From Paenibacillus chibensis (GTDB taxonomy: Bacteria; Bacillota; Bacilli; Paenibacillales; Paenibacillaceae), in the NCBI RefSeq assembly GCF_004001045.1, contig NZ_BIMK01000030.1, forward strand, positions 1-64,000: 64,000 nt of DNA. Direction: 5' to 3'. Positions within the stretch are counted from its first letter, which is position 1. Each line of letters starts with the position of its first letter. The translations under genes and the position numbers were made by a program. The notes under the pieces are model-generated. The model worked only from the letters and a program-made list of their open reading frames with translations, was not told the DNA's origin and made no database searches. Shown piece by piece: positions 19,820 to 29,593 of the stretch.

Positions 19820-21550
19820 ATGAAGCTCTTATTCCGACTGAAGGACTCCTCGATTTTCATGAAAATGATGGCGGTATTCCTGAGCGTGCTGCTCCCCCTC
19901 ATGATGATTACCTGGTTGATCAATGAGCGGGGGGCGAGCAGCATTCAAACGGAAATATCGCGTTCCACGCTCAACACGGCGAGCTTCTATCTGGATTCGC
20001 TGGATAAGGAGGTTGACCGCATTTCGCAGTACTTGCCCAATTACGTGACGGACAGCGACTTGATGGAGCTCGCGGCGATTGGTACGGACATGACGTATTA
20101 CGAACGAGCGCAAAGCATCACGATGATTCAAAAGCGCCTGGATCTGATGAAGAACTCCAGTCCCTTCATCCGCGAGGCCAAGGCCTACGTGCCGAAGATC
20201 GGCCGCACGCTGCTCAGCGTCAAATATGAAACCTCGATCGACGAGGAGGAATATGCCGCGATGCAGCATGGCGGGCCGAATTACAGCGAGCCGTTCATCT
20301 ATTGGAAGGATCGTCTGTTCTTGACGATGTCCTATCCCACGAATACGTTCAAAAGTCCGCTATACGTCGTGGGCGTCGAATTGTCCGTGAACAAAATCAA
20401 GGAGGCGCTGCAGCAGATCACCGGAACGCTCAGCGGCGAAAGCATGCTCATGAACATGGAGCGGGGCTGGGAGATACGCAGCAACGATGACTCCGAACTA
20501 TCGAATTCGCTCCAATCCTTCATCCAGCATAAGCAGGTTGCGGGCGCGAAGCAGGGTTATGACATGGTTCGGTTTGGAAGCAAGCGATATCTCACCGTGT
20601 TCAAATACTCGGAGGTCTGGAAGACATATTTGATTGCCTGCATACCGGAGTCGGCCGTGCTCGGCCCGATCCATACGTACAGGCAGTGGTTTTTATGGGC
20701 ATGCGCTCTTGCGGTCGTCGCGGGAACGTTTTTTTCATATTCGCTCATCAAGCTGATGTACCGACCGCTCATGCGGCTCATCCACGGCTTTAAACGCGTG
20801 CAAAAGCTGGAGCTCATCCCGGTTTCGATCGACCGCAGGCACGACGAATTCGGATATTTGTACCAGGCCTTCAACGATACGGTTCATTCGCTGAAAACGT
20901 TGATTGAGCAAAACTACGAGCAGCAGATCCGGAGCCAGCGTTCGGAGCTCAAGCGTCTGCAGTCGCAGATCAATCCCCATTTTCTGTACAACTGTTTTTT
21001 CGTCTTATGCCGGCTGATCAAGTCCGAGAATAAAGATAAGGCGTACCAATTTTGTCTTTACATCGGCGAATACTTCCAATTCATCACCCGCGACGACGAG
21101 GACGTCATTCCGCTTGCGCTCGAGGCAAAGCATTCGCGCACGTACCTCGACATGCAGACCATATGCTACGGAGACCGGATTCGTGTACGGTTCGACGTTG
21201 AAGAGCCCCCGCTGCGGGTGCCGCGCCTGATCCTGCAGCCGATCATCGAGAACGCCTACAAGCATGGATTCGGCGCAATGGCCGGCCCAGGCGAGCTGGC
21301 CGTTACGAGCTGCATGGATGAGGGGCGTTTCACGATTTGCGTGGAGGACAACGGCAACAATCTGGACGACGACAAGCTGAAGCAGCTGAGCTGCAAGCTC
21401 GTTCACTCGGCCGACCGTCTGGAAGAGACGACGGGTCTCCTGAATGTTCATCGGCGGATACAGCTGCATTACGGGGCGGACTACGGACTCGAGGCGTCCC
21501 GTTCGAAGCTTGGCGGACTCAAAGTGCTTATACATCTTGGCGTAGAATAA
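19820..21550 (+). CDS. Sensor histidine kinase, YesM type
   Basis: A 576-residue membrane kinase. Two membrane segments (about 18-35 and 288-310) flank an extracellular sensor domain; then come a HAMP region and a His_kinase domain with the phospho-acceptor H387 in QINPHFLYN, followed by an ATPase domain with LQPIIENAYKHGFG. Its partner is the AraC-type regulator that starts 16 bases downstream. In this arrangement the pair usually controls the adjacent sugar transporter. Confidence 0.93.
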   Translation: MKLLFRLKDSSIFMKMMAVFLSVLLPLMMITWLINERGASSIQTEISRSTLNTASFYLDSLDKEVDRISQYLPNYVTDSDLMELAAIGTDMTYYERAQSITMIQKRLDLMKNSSPFIREAKAYVPKIGRTLLSVKYETSIDEEEYAAMQHGGPNYSEPFIYWKDRLFLTMSYPTNTFKSPLYVVGVELSVNKIKEALQQITGTLSGESMLMNMERGWEIRSNDDSELSNSLQSFIQHKQVAGAKQGYDMVRFGSKRYLTVFKYSEVWKTYLIACIPESAVLGPIHTYRQWFLWACALAVVAGTFFSYSLIKLMYRPLMRLIHGFKRVQKLELIPVSIDRRHDEFGYLYQAFNDTVHSLKTLIEQNYEQQIRSQRSELKRLQSQINPHFLYNCFFVLCRLIKSENKDKAYQFCLYIGEYFQFITRDDEDVIPLALEAKHSRTYLDMQTICYGDRIRVRFDVEEPPLRVPRLILQPIIENAYKHGFGAMAGPGELAVTSCMDEGRFTICVEDNGNNLDDDKLKQLSCKLVHSADRLEETTGLLNVHRRIQLHYGADYGLEASRSKLGGLKVLIHLGVE

Positions 21551-21566
21551 GGAGGAACCGAAGGCT

Positions 21567-23234
21567 ATGCGCAGGCTGCTTATCGTAGACGATCTGCCCA
21601 TCATTGTAGACGGGCTGCTGGAATTGTTTCAAGGCACGGAGCATTTGGATCTGGAGGTACTGAAGGCGTATTCAGGTGACGAAGCGCTGCAGGTCATGCG
21701 CCAAACTCCGGCTGATATCGTGATCTCCGACATCAAAATGCCGGGCCTTGAAGGGATCGAGCTGCTGCAGGTCATCCAGGGGGACTGGCCTGCCTGCAAA
21801 GTGATCTTTCTGACGGGATACAATGATTTTCAATATATCCGCAGCGCCATGGCGTACGGCGGCTTTGATTATATTCTGAAGGTGGAGAGCGACGAGAAGA
21901 TCATCGCTTCCGTAGAGCGGGCCGCCGCGAAGCTCGATGAAGAGGGCGGGCAGCTCCAGATGCTGGAGCGCGCCAACGAGCGGATGCGCCAAGCGCTTCC
22001 GCTGCTGCAGAAGGAATATTCGTGGGAGCTGCTGCAGGGCAAGCAGGAAACCCGGGAGCAGTTGGCCCGGCGTCTGGAAGAACTGGCGATTCCGCTTCAG
22101 GCCGAACGGCGGGTGCTGCTGCTTCTCGGGCGGGTCGATACCTGGAAGGAATCGTTCACGCCGCTCGATAAAACGCTGCTGCTGTACGGCGTCCAGAATA
22201 TCGCCGAAGAATATGCCGGATCCGGCTTGCAGTGCCATTCCTGCGTGTATGACGGTTCACGGATCGTGTGGATGCTTCAGCCGAAGGATTCCGGAGCCGA
22301 TGAAGAGGCGGCCTGGCAAAAAGGATACGCGCATATCAGCGCTATGCTGGAGAATATCCAGCAGACCTGCATGCGGCTATTGCGGGTGTCGGTTTCCTTC
22401 GCTCTTGGCAGCGAACCGACGGACTGGGCGGCGATCTCGGAGCGGTTCCATATGCTGAAATATTGCTTCATTTATGGCAGCGGCCTGTCCCCCGCCGTCA
22501 TCGTCACGGACTCGGATCTCATCAATTTCCAGGAAAGCGGGGCGGAAGCGAGCGATTACTGCTATCACACCCGTCTGCAGCTGCTTCAGCAGTGCCTTGA
22601 GAATCATCACCGGGAGGAATTCAACAAGCTGTATTTGCATGTCACGGGGATATGGACGCCGGATAACCATGCCTTTGGACGAAAAATGGAGCTGTACCAT
22701 TCGATGGCCTCCATCTTCCTCTCCTGTCTTGACCTTCATAAAGCGTTCCGGCAGGCCGTCCATGAAAAGTTCGAAATAGCTCTCCTTTACCATAAAAACG
22801 ATGATGTTCCATGGCCGGAAATCAAGCAGTATTTCTGGAGCATGGCTGACTGCTTTTTTGCCTGCCAGGCTGCGGAAGGCGGGCAGGTGCCGACCGATCT
22901 CGTTAAAAAGGTACACCGTTTCATCGAGGAGCACCTGGCCCAGGACATTTCGCTGATTGCCATCGCGGACCACGTCGGCCTGAATCCCTCGTACTTCTCC
23001 CGTTTGTACAAACAGCTGACGGGGACGGGATTGTCCGATTACATCAATGAATACCGCAACCTCAAGGCGAAGGAATGGCTGCTGAACAGTACGATGAAGG
23101 TGAATGAGATCGCCGCGGCGCTTGGCTACAATTCGGCGCTCGCGTTCATCCGTTTTTTCAAAAAGCAAAATCAGTCCACCCCGCAGGAATACCGGCTTCA
23201 ACGCCAGGCGGGGGAAGTCAAGAAGAGTATATGA
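21567..23234 (+). CDS. Response regulator with AraC DNA-binding domain, YesN type
   Basis: A 555-residue regulator. The receiver domain spans about 1-120 with phospho-acceptor D55 in ISDIKMPG. A long middle region of unknown fold follows, and two AraC-type helix-turn-helices occupy the last 100 residues (DISLIAIADHVGLNPSYFSR, then a MKVNEIAAALGY block). AAGGAGG precedes the ATG. It is the cognate partner of the upstream kinase and probably activates the transporter promoter. Confidence 0.94.
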   Translation: MRRLLIVDDLPIIVDGLLELFQGTEHLDLEVLKAYSGDEALQVMRQTPADIVISDIKMPGLEGIELLQVIQGDWPACKVIFLTGYNDFQYIRSAMAYGGFDYILKVESDEKIIASVERAAAKLDEEGGQLQMLERANERMRQALPLLQKEYSWELLQGKQETREQLARRLEELAIPLQAERRVLLLLGRVDTWKESFTPLDKTLLLYGVQNIAEEYAGSGLQCHSCVYDGSRIVWMLQPKDSGADEEAAWQKGYAHISAMLENIQQTCMRLLRVSVSFALGSEPTDWAAISERFHMLKYCFIYGSGLSPAVIVTDSDLINFQESGAEASDYCYHTRLQLLQQCLENHHREEFNKLYLHVTGIWTPDNHAFGRKMELYHSMASIFLSCLDLHKAFRQAVHEKFEIALLYHKNDDVPWPEIKQYFWSMADCFFACQAAEGGQVPTDLVKKVHRFIEEHLAQDISLIAIADHVGLNPSYFSRLYKQLTGTGLSDYINEYRNLKAKEWLLNSTMKVNEIAAALGYNSALAFIRFFKKQNQSTPQEYRLQRQAGEVKKSI

Positions 23235-23319
23235 ATGTATCGATTAATCTCTTTCGGCTCCGCCGGCAGGTGGCGTACAATCAGGGCACAGTATGCACCA
23301 TGACGAGGAGGAACGTAAA

Positions 23320-24615
23320 GTGAAGACAGTGACTGCGGTTCTGCTTGGAGCCGGAAGCAGAGGACGGTATATCTATGCTCCTTATGCGGAGAAGCACCCC
23401 GAAGATTTGAAAATCGTGGCGGTCGCGGAGCCGAATGCGGAACGCCGGGAGCGGATCGTGGCGATCCACGGCATCGCGCCGGATCGCGTCTATGCGTCCT
23501 GGGAGCAGGCTTTCGAACACGGGCGCATCGCGGATGCCATGATCATCAGCACCCTCGACCGCCTCCATTACATGCCCGCCATGAGAGCTTTGGAGCTGGG
23601 ATACCATGTCCTGCTCGAGAAGCCGATGTCGCCTGTGGCCGAAGAGTGCATCCGCATCGAGCAGGCCGCGCTGGCGCAGCAGAGGGTATTGACCGTCAGC
23701 CACGTGCTGCGGTATTCGCCTTTCTGGTCCGGCATTAAAAGCTGCATCGAAGCCGGCGAGGTCGGTACGATCGCGACGATCCAGCATTCCGAATACGTGG
23801 GCTACCGTCATATGACGCACAGTTACGTGCGGGGCAATTGGCGCAATTCAAGCGAGTCGAGCCCGATGATTCTGGCCAAATGCTGCCACGATCTCGACAT
23901 CATCTCATGGCTGATGGATCAGCCCTGTACCCGCGTCAGCTCCTTCGGGTCGCTGCTGCATTTCCGGGAGGAACAGGCGCCGGAAGGCTCCACGGAGCGG
24001 TGCACGGACGGCTGCCTTGTCGAGCGCAGCTGCCCTTTTTCAGCGCTGAAGCTGTACAACCAGCCTCCGGAACATCCATGGGCGCGCTACATCACCCCCG
24101 ATTTGTCTGCGGAAGGCATTATGCAGGTGCTGAAGGAAGGGCCTTTCGGCCGCTGCGTGTACCGCTGTGATAATGACGTCGTCGATCATCAGATCGTCAA
24201 CATGGAGTTCGCAGGCGGGGCGAACGCCACTTTTACACTGTCGGCATTCGCAGAGAAGGAATTCCGCAGGGTTCGCATCATGGGAACGAAAGGTGAAATC
24301 TACGGCGATATGGAAGCCGGGAGCTTTACACTTAACCGCTACGCCACCGGCGAAACGATCCGGTTTCACTGCGGGGTCAAGGGGGACGGGCATGGCGGCG
24401 GAGATGAACGCATGATCTACGATTTCGTGCGCCAGGTGCGCGAGCGCGAGTATGACCGTGTTTCGGGAGCGGGTCTGACATCGGCAACGGCTTCCTTGCA
24501 GAGCCACCTGATCGCGTTTGCCGCGGAAGCATCCCGGCTTCAGGGAGGCATGATCGTCGAACTGGACGAGATGGTAAAACGGGCGGCAGATCAACCTTCC
24601 GGCACGCCTAACTAG
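23320..24615 (+). CDS. Gfo/Idh/MocA-family NAD(P)-dependent dehydrogenase
   Basis: A 431-residue oxidoreductase with an N-terminal Rossmann fold (VLLGAGSRGRYI) and the EKPM motif that carries the catalytic lysine. The start is GTG at 23320, eight bases after GAGGAGGAA; an upstream in-frame ATG lacks a site. An insert at about 228-245 (CTDGCLVERSCPFSALKLY) brings three cysteines close together, which hints at a metal site or a subfamily trait. It is the last gene of the sugar operon, so a sugar or inositol-like substrate derived from the imported compound is plausible. Confidence 0.9.
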   Translation: MKTVTAVLLGAGSRGRYIYAPYAEKHPEDLKIVAVAEPNAERRERIVAIHGIAPDRVYASWEQAFEHGRIADAMIISTLDRLHYMPAMRALELGYHVLLEKPMSPVAEECIRIEQAALAQQRVLTVSHVLRYSPFWSGIKSCIEAGEVGTIATIQHSEYVGYRHMTHSYVRGNWRNSSESSPMILAKCCHDLDIISWLMDQPCTRVSSFGSLLHFREEQAPEGSTERCTDGCLVERSCPFSALKLYNQPPEHPWARYITPDLSAEGIMQVLKEGPFGRCVYRCDNDVVDHQIVNMEFAGGANATFTLSAFAEKEFRRVRIMGTKGEIYGDMEAGSFTLNRYATGETIRFHCGVKGDGHGGGDERMIYDFVRQVREREYDRVSGAGLTSATASLQSHLIAFAAEASRLQGGMIVELDEMVKRAADQPSGTPN

Positions 24616-24628
24616 AACGTTATACGAG

Positions 24629-24668
24629 ACCGCTTGGAAAACTTCGGGTTTTCAAGCGGTTTTGTTGT
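24629..24668 (+). terminator. Intrinsic terminator of the sugar operon
   Basis: ACCGCTTGGAAAAC pairs with GTTTTCAAGCGGT (one bulge) and is followed by TTTGTTGTTT. Confidence 0.85.
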
Positions 24669-24790
24669 TTAATCGAGATCGCCGTCCGGTCCCGCGATCC
24701 TTCTGAATCGAGCAAAAGCATGACATGCATAGGTCTTCAAGCCATAGATCAACCCTTGCGTGCAAGAACAGGACTTTTCTGGAGGGAGAA

Positions 24791-24850
24791 ATGCCCGTGT
24801 ATTGCGAGTTCTTAAGCACGAGTAAACAAAAGTATATCGAAAGTCATTAG
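24791..24850 (+). CDS. Possible 19-residue leader peptide ORF
   Basis: ATG at 24791 sits just after GGAGGGAGAA and reads 19 codons (MPVYCEFLSTSKQKYIESH). It lies in the otherwise gene-free 400 bases before the surface-protein gene. The good ribosome site is the only support, and the peptide is not recognised. A promoter-like pair follows it, so it may be unrelated to the downstream gene. Confidence 0.25.
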   Translation: MPVYCEFLSTSKQKYIESH

Positions 24851-24858
24851 AAATCTCT

Positions 24859-24886
24859 TTGATGCACGCCTAAAACTGCATACAGT
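24859..24886 (+). promoter_or_regulatory. Possible promoter of the SLH surface-protein gene
   Basis: TTGATG (24859-24864) and TACAGT (24881-24886) are spaced 16 bases apart, about 140 bases before the start codon. Confidence 0.35.
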
Positions 24887-25024
24887 AGAGTCATTGCAGG
24901 TGCTTACAAAATCAACGGTTGGAACATGCCTTCGAAAGGAGGGGATCGGGCGGATCCTGCAACGGATCGGCGGCAGTCGGAAGACTCGTATGCGACTCGA
25001 AGATTTTGAAGGGAGCTGGCTTTG

Positions 25025-28000
25025 ATGAAGATGAAATGGAACAAAAAATGGGCATCAATCCTCGCGATTGCAGCCCTCCTGCTGACGCCGGTGCATGCCT
25101 TGCAGGCGAAGGAATCGGGCATGGCCGCGCAAGTGTTGGCATCCGCGAACACGGGCATGAGCGAAGGGAACGAAGGGACAGAGCCGGCACCGGGCACCGG
25201 CGAACCGGATGCGGGGTCAGGGTCACCTGAAGCGGAGCAGCCGGCAGCGAATCCGGGTGGAACCGATGCCGGTCCGGAGCAGCCGGCGGACGGCGAACAT
25301 GATCCGGCGAACCACGCGGAAAAGGCGGAGGGTGAAGCCGGGCAGCCGGCAGCCCCGGAGGAAACACAGCAGACAGAGCCTCGCAATTTAGCGGCAGGGC
25401 TCTCCTACACATGGTCAGAGGAACCGGACGCCTCGCACCCGGACAATGGGAATCAATTGACCGACGGCGTGTACGGCGCGCTGGATATGAACGATCCGGC
25501 ATGGGTCGGGCACTGGCACAAAAAAACGCGCGAAGTCGTGTTTGATCTGGGTGAAGATAAATCGATCTCCAGCGTGAAAGCCAATTTCCTGAAAGACTAT
25601 CCGGCGAATTCGATCCTCAATCCGCTGACGGTTTCGATGTACGTTTCAGACGACAACGTTCACTGGGGACTGCTCTCTGACAATGCGACCCAGCGGTTGT
25701 GGGGGGAGGAGCCGGCCACGACTGAAACGTACGAGTGGGACGGCAGCCGGGACGGTATCAAAGGCGGGAATCCAAGCGCCAAGATGGCGTATGCCCGTTA
25801 CGTGAAGGTCACGTTTACGATGCATCCCACGCAATGGACGTTCATCGACGAGATCGAAATTTGGGGCTTGGACGGCCGGTCCGATGGAGCCGCGACGGTT
25901 CCGGCCAAGGACCCGCAGTTCATGGCGCCGGGCGACGCGACCGCGGGCATCCGCAATCTCGGGCTGCTCTATAACGGGCAGTACAAGGACGGTTTGGGCG
26001 ATTGGACGAAAGAGCGGATCATACCGAACATCAGCTACGTCGATAAAGACGGCCATCCGACCGACTGGCTGTTCGACGGTGTTCTGTATCTGGGGCTGTC
26101 TTCCCCCGCTGGCCATGATTTTGGCTTGGGGCAGGCGAACCTGGATGAATGGAAGTGGTATTTGAATAAAACCTTTCAGAACAAAGGCGATATGGAGCAG
26201 CTGAACGAAGCGACCCGGGAGGTGGCCGAAAAGCTGAATCAGCCCGACTATAAGGAAAAGGTCGTTCTGATGGTTCCGAATCCGGGAGAATCCCTGAGCG
26301 ATTTCGGCGACGTCGACGGGGACGGCATCAGCGAGAACTTTAACGCTTCCGGGATCGGAAGAGAGAAAGCGCTTGCAAATCGGCTCGAGGCCGTGGATTG
26401 GTGGCTGGATCAGGTGGAGCGCACATTTCAGAACGCGAATTATTCCAACCTGGAGCTTGCCGGGATCTATTGGCTGGATGAGCAGATCAGCACCAGCCCG
26501 GACGGTCCGGACTTGCTTCGGGCCGTCAGCGGGAAAATTCACGACAAGCAACTGAAATTTTTCTGGATTCCGCATTTCATGGGATACAAAGTATTTATGT
26601 GGAAGGACGTCGGGTTTGATGCCGTGGCCTTCCAGCCGAACTATTTCTTCGAGCAAACGGAGTATGACCGCTTCGAGGATGCCGCGAATTTGGCAAAGCA
26701 ATACGGCATCTCGAACGAGGTCGAGTTTGACGACCGGATGCTGAGCGACGGCGTGTTCCGCGAACGCTATATCGATTATTTGAACAGCGGCGTCGAAACG
26801 GGCTTGATGCAGAACGGCTTCAGGGCCTACTACCAAGGCAACAATGCGGTATACAATGCCGCGATGAACGCCGATCCGTCGAACCGGGTGTTGTACGATT
26901 GGCTGTACCAATATGTGAAAGGCACGTATCAAATCAACAATGCGGCGCCTCCGGAGGCCGTCGTGCAAATGAACGGTCAGCCGTTTCAGAGCGGCGCCGC
27001 CGTAACGGAAACCGAACCGGTCAAGTTCACGTGGCAGCTTAAAAACGATGACGGCAGCGGCCTGACGAAGGTCACGGCCATGTTCGACGGTAAGCCGTAT
27101 ACCTCCGGCACGGCTCTGGATTTGACGGGCAAGCCCGGAAAGCATGAACTGATCGTTGCCGTCACGGCGGGCAAGTCGCAAAAAACCTCTTACATCATCC
27201 GTGCGGTACCGAACGCGGACAGCATGATAACGCTGGTGAACCGTTTTGCTGAACAAAAGCAGTTTGCGAATGCGGAAGGGCCGCGAGCGTTGAATAATTA
27301 CCTCAAATTGATGAAGCGGTACGAAGGCAAGGATGCAGCGCGAGAGGATGTCTATTTGAAAGGGTTTAATACGAAGCTTGATCTGTTGAAAAAACAGTCC
27401 CTCGTTCAGGAACAGGCATACGGCTCGTTGAAGGAGGACGTATACGATTTGGCGGGCAACCTGGCGGAAAACAAACCGGCGCAAGCCTCTTCAATTGAAG
27501 GAAACAACGAGAATTATGCCCCTTCCAAAGCCGTGGACGGATTCCCTGCGACGAGATGGGCGAGCAATTACGACGACAACAGCTGGTATCAGGTCGATCT
27601 GGGCGAATCCCGAACCCTGGATACTATCCGGATGGATTGGGAGTATGCCCGCGCCAAAACGTATAAAATTCTGGTTTCCGACGACAAACAGAATTGGGTC
27701 AGCGTAGTGAAGGACAACGGCGGCATCATCACGGCGCATGATGGCAAGGAAACGCTTCGCTTCGATCCGGTGAAGGCCAGATACGTAAAATTCCAAGGCA
27801 TTCAAAGAAACACGGATTACGGCTATTCCTTCTATGAATTCGGCGTATACCAGCTTCCGGATGCCCCGGAAGCCAAACCGATCGACGGACTGCGCGCATC
27901 CGTGGATGACGCATCCCGCAAAATCACGCTGGACGGACTGGTCATGACCGGCGAGCTTGCGCAGGTAAAGCTGAAAGTCCTGGATCCGAAGGGCAAGGTG

Positions 28001-29449
28001 AATGTCGAAGCCCAAACGGCTAGCACGGAAGCCGGGGATTTCCGCTTCGCATTCACGCTGAAGGGCGAAGCCGAAGGCATCTATGAAGCTTACGTATCCA
28101 TGGACGGGATGACGGGCCCGGAAAAGGTGACGTTCGAATACAAGAAGGCTTCGACAGGCGGAGGGAACGGAGGAACTGAAGGCAGCGGCGGTAACGGGAG
28201 CCAGAGCGGCAGTGCGAATGCCGTGTCCACAGGAACGGCCGCCGCGCCTTCGGCCAATTTCCGGGCGCAGCCGGACGGCTCCGTGCGGGCAATCCTTGCT
28301 TCCAAGCTCGAAGCAGACGGTACTACAGCCTCCGGCGCCATCGGCGGGCCGGAACTCCTGAAGGCCATATCCCTGGCAACGACCCATGCCGGGGGTACGC
28401 AGAAGATTGTCCTAGAGCTGAGCGCCGTCGCCGGCGCTTCCCAATATGCAGTCGACCTGCCGGCTGACGTACTTCTCTCGCATCCCGGTTTGCGGATGGA
28501 GGTCATCACGCCCAAAGCTTCAGCCACATTCGCCTCCAAGACGCTATCCTCCATTGCAGTCGGTGTCCAACCCATTCGCTTTAAGGTGAGCGAGCGGGAT
28601 CTTCAATCATTGGACCCGGCAGTGAGGAAGCTTGCGGGCAGCAGGCCTGCCGTGCAACTGGAGTTTATCGTGAACGGCACCTCCGTGTCCTGGAAGGACG
28701 AAGAGGCGCCAATGAACGTTTCGGTCCCTTACGAGCGTGCCGGCAACGAATCGACTTCCGGCATCGGCGTGATGCTCGCCATCCCGCAGCAAGCCGGACG
28801 GACGATTCGGAAAGCCGCATATGACGATGCGGGCAAATTCGTAACGTTCGAGGCGGACCGTACCGGCGTCTACACGGTGATCTATGTGGAAGCGACGCCG
28901 GAATTTGCGGATATCGAAACCTATCCGTGGGCCAAAGACGCGATCGAGACATTGGCGGCTTCCGGGATAGTGAAGGGAACGTCCGCGGGTGCGTTCAGCC
29001 CGGCCGAACAGGTGACCAGGGGGGATTTTATCCTGATGCTGGTACGTGCACTCGGATTGAAAGCCGAAGCGGACGGCTCCTTCACTGATGTCAAACCGCA
29101 GGATTATTATGCCGAAGCCGTGGCGACCGCCAAGCAGCTGGGCATCGTGATCGGTATGAACAATGGGCAGTTTAAACCGAATGCCAAAATCACGAGGGAG
29201 GATATGATGGTCATGGTGGCGCGGGCCATCCAAGCGGCGAAGAAGCAAGAAATTCAAGGAGCCAAGGCCGCGCTTGAAGGGTTCAAGGATGCAGGCGGTG
29301 TTTCGGGGTATGCACTCGCCAGTGTCGCGGGTTTCGTCGAGCTCGGCCTGATTCAAGGGCATAACGGCATGCTCGAACCGAAGGGGCAGGCGACCCGCGC
29401 CGAAACGGCCGTTTTTCTGTACCGCATTCTGAACGACACGGGATTGTAA
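25025..29449 (+). CDS. DUF4855 surface protein with discoidin and SLH domains
   Basis: A 1,474-residue secreted protein anchored to the cell wall. In order: signal peptide (1-29), a Glu/Pro/Ala/Gly-rich linker to about 118, a discoidin-like beta domain (about 120-285), a DUF4855 domain (about 300-620, with NISYVDKDGHPTDWLFDGVL and IPHFMGYKVFMWKDVGFDAV), an Ig-like segment, a second F5/8 type C domain (about 810-940, NKPAQASS...AVDGFPATRWAS), a Gly/Ser-rich linker near 1045, a beta-rich region, and three SLH repeats from about 1293 to the end (third starting FKDAGGVSGYA). SLH repeats bind pyruvylated wall polymer. The start at 25025 follows AAGGGAG by nine bases. DUF4855 has no proven activity as far as I know; the discoidin domains suggest carbohydrate binding. 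Confidence 0.92.
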   Translation: MKMKWNKKWASILAIAALLLTPVHALQAKESGMAAQVLASANTGMSEGNEGTEPAPGTGEPDAGSGSPEAEQPAANPGGTDAGPEQPADGEHDPANHAEKAEGEAGQPAAPEETQQTEPRNLAAGLSYTWSEEPDASHPDNGNQLTDGVYGALDMNDPAWVGHWHKKTREVVFDLGEDKSISSVKANFLKDYPANSILNPLTVSMYVSDDNVHWGLLSDNATQRLWGEEPATTETYEWDGSRDGIKGGNPSAKMAYARYVKVTFTMHPTQWTFIDEIEIWGLDGRSDGAATVPAKDPQFMAPGDATAGIRNLGLLYNGQYKDGLGDWTKERIIPNISYVDKDGHPTDWLFDGVLYLGLSSPAGHDFGLGQANLDEWKWYLNKTFQNKGDMEQLNEATREVAEKLNQPDYKEKVVLMVPNPGESLSDFGDVDGDGISENFNASGIGREKALANRLEAVDWWLDQVERTFQNANYSNLELAGIYWLDEQISTSPDGPDLLRAVSGKIHDKQLKFFWIPHFMGYKVFMWKDVGFDAVAFQPNYFFEQTEYDRFEDAANLAKQYGISNEVEFDDRMLSDGVFRERYIDYLNSGVETGLMQNGFRAYYQGNNAVYNAAMNADPSNRVLYDWLYQYVKGTYQINNAAPPEAVVQMNGQPFQSGAAVTETEPVKFTWQLKNDDGSGLTKVTAMFDGKPYTSGTALDLTGKPGKHELIVAVTAGKSQKTSYIIRAVPNADSMITLVNRFAEQKQFANAEGPRALNNYLKLMKRYEGKDAAREDVYLKGFNTKLDLLKKQSLVQEQAYGSLKEDVYDLAGNLAENKPAQASSIEGNNENYAPSKAVDGFPATRWASNYDDNSWYQVDLGESRTLDTIRMDWEYARAKTYKILVSDDKQNWVSVVKDNGGIITAHDGKETLRFDPVKARYVKFQGIQRNTDYGYSFYEFGVYQLPDAPEAKPIDGLRASVDDASRKITLDGLVMTGELAQVKLKVLDPKGKVNVEAQTASTEAGDFRFAFTLKGEAEGIYEAYVSMDGMTGPEKVTFEYKKASTGGGNGGTEGSGGNGSQSGSANAVSTGTAAAPSANFRAQPDGSVRAILASKLEADGTTASGAIGGPELLKAISLATTHAGGTQKIVLELSAVAGASQYAVDLPADVLLSHPGLRMEVITPKASATFASKTLSSIAVGVQPIRFKVSERDLQSLDPAVRKLAGSRPAVQLEFIVNGTSVSWKDEEAPMNVSVPYERAGNESTSGIGVMLAIPQQAGRTIRKAAYDDAGKFVTFEADRTGVYTVIYVEATPEFADIETYPWAKDAIETLAASGIVKGTSAGAFSPAEQVTRGDFILMLVRALGLKAEADGSFTDVKPQDYYAEAVATAKQLGIVIGMNNGQFKPNAKITREDMMVMVARAIQAAKKQEIQGAKAALEGFKDAGGVSGYALASVAGFVELGLIQGHNGMLEPKGQATRAETAVFLYRILNDTGL

Positions 29450-29483
29450 AGGGAGCTCCCCGGGACAACTTCACAAAAAAAAG

Positions 29484-29518
29484 AAAAGGCAGATTCCGCT
29501 GGCGGAATCTGCCTTTTT
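29484..29518. terminator. Bidirectional terminator between surface protein and fdh operon
   Basis: AAAAGGCAGATTCCG pairs with CGGAATCTGCCTTTTT over a four-base loop. Long A and T tracts on both sides suit both convergent transcripts. Confidence 0.9.
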
Positions 29519-29593
29519 CAATCCTAAGGGAAAAGCATCTATATAACATGGGGAGAGCATCTATAAATATGAAGCGAAAGAAAAAATACCCTC

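Noticed and set aside
25646-27484. 612-codon open frame on the minus strand
   Set aside because: Antisense to the DUF4855 gene, whose domains are clear. No ribosome site or recognisable motif.
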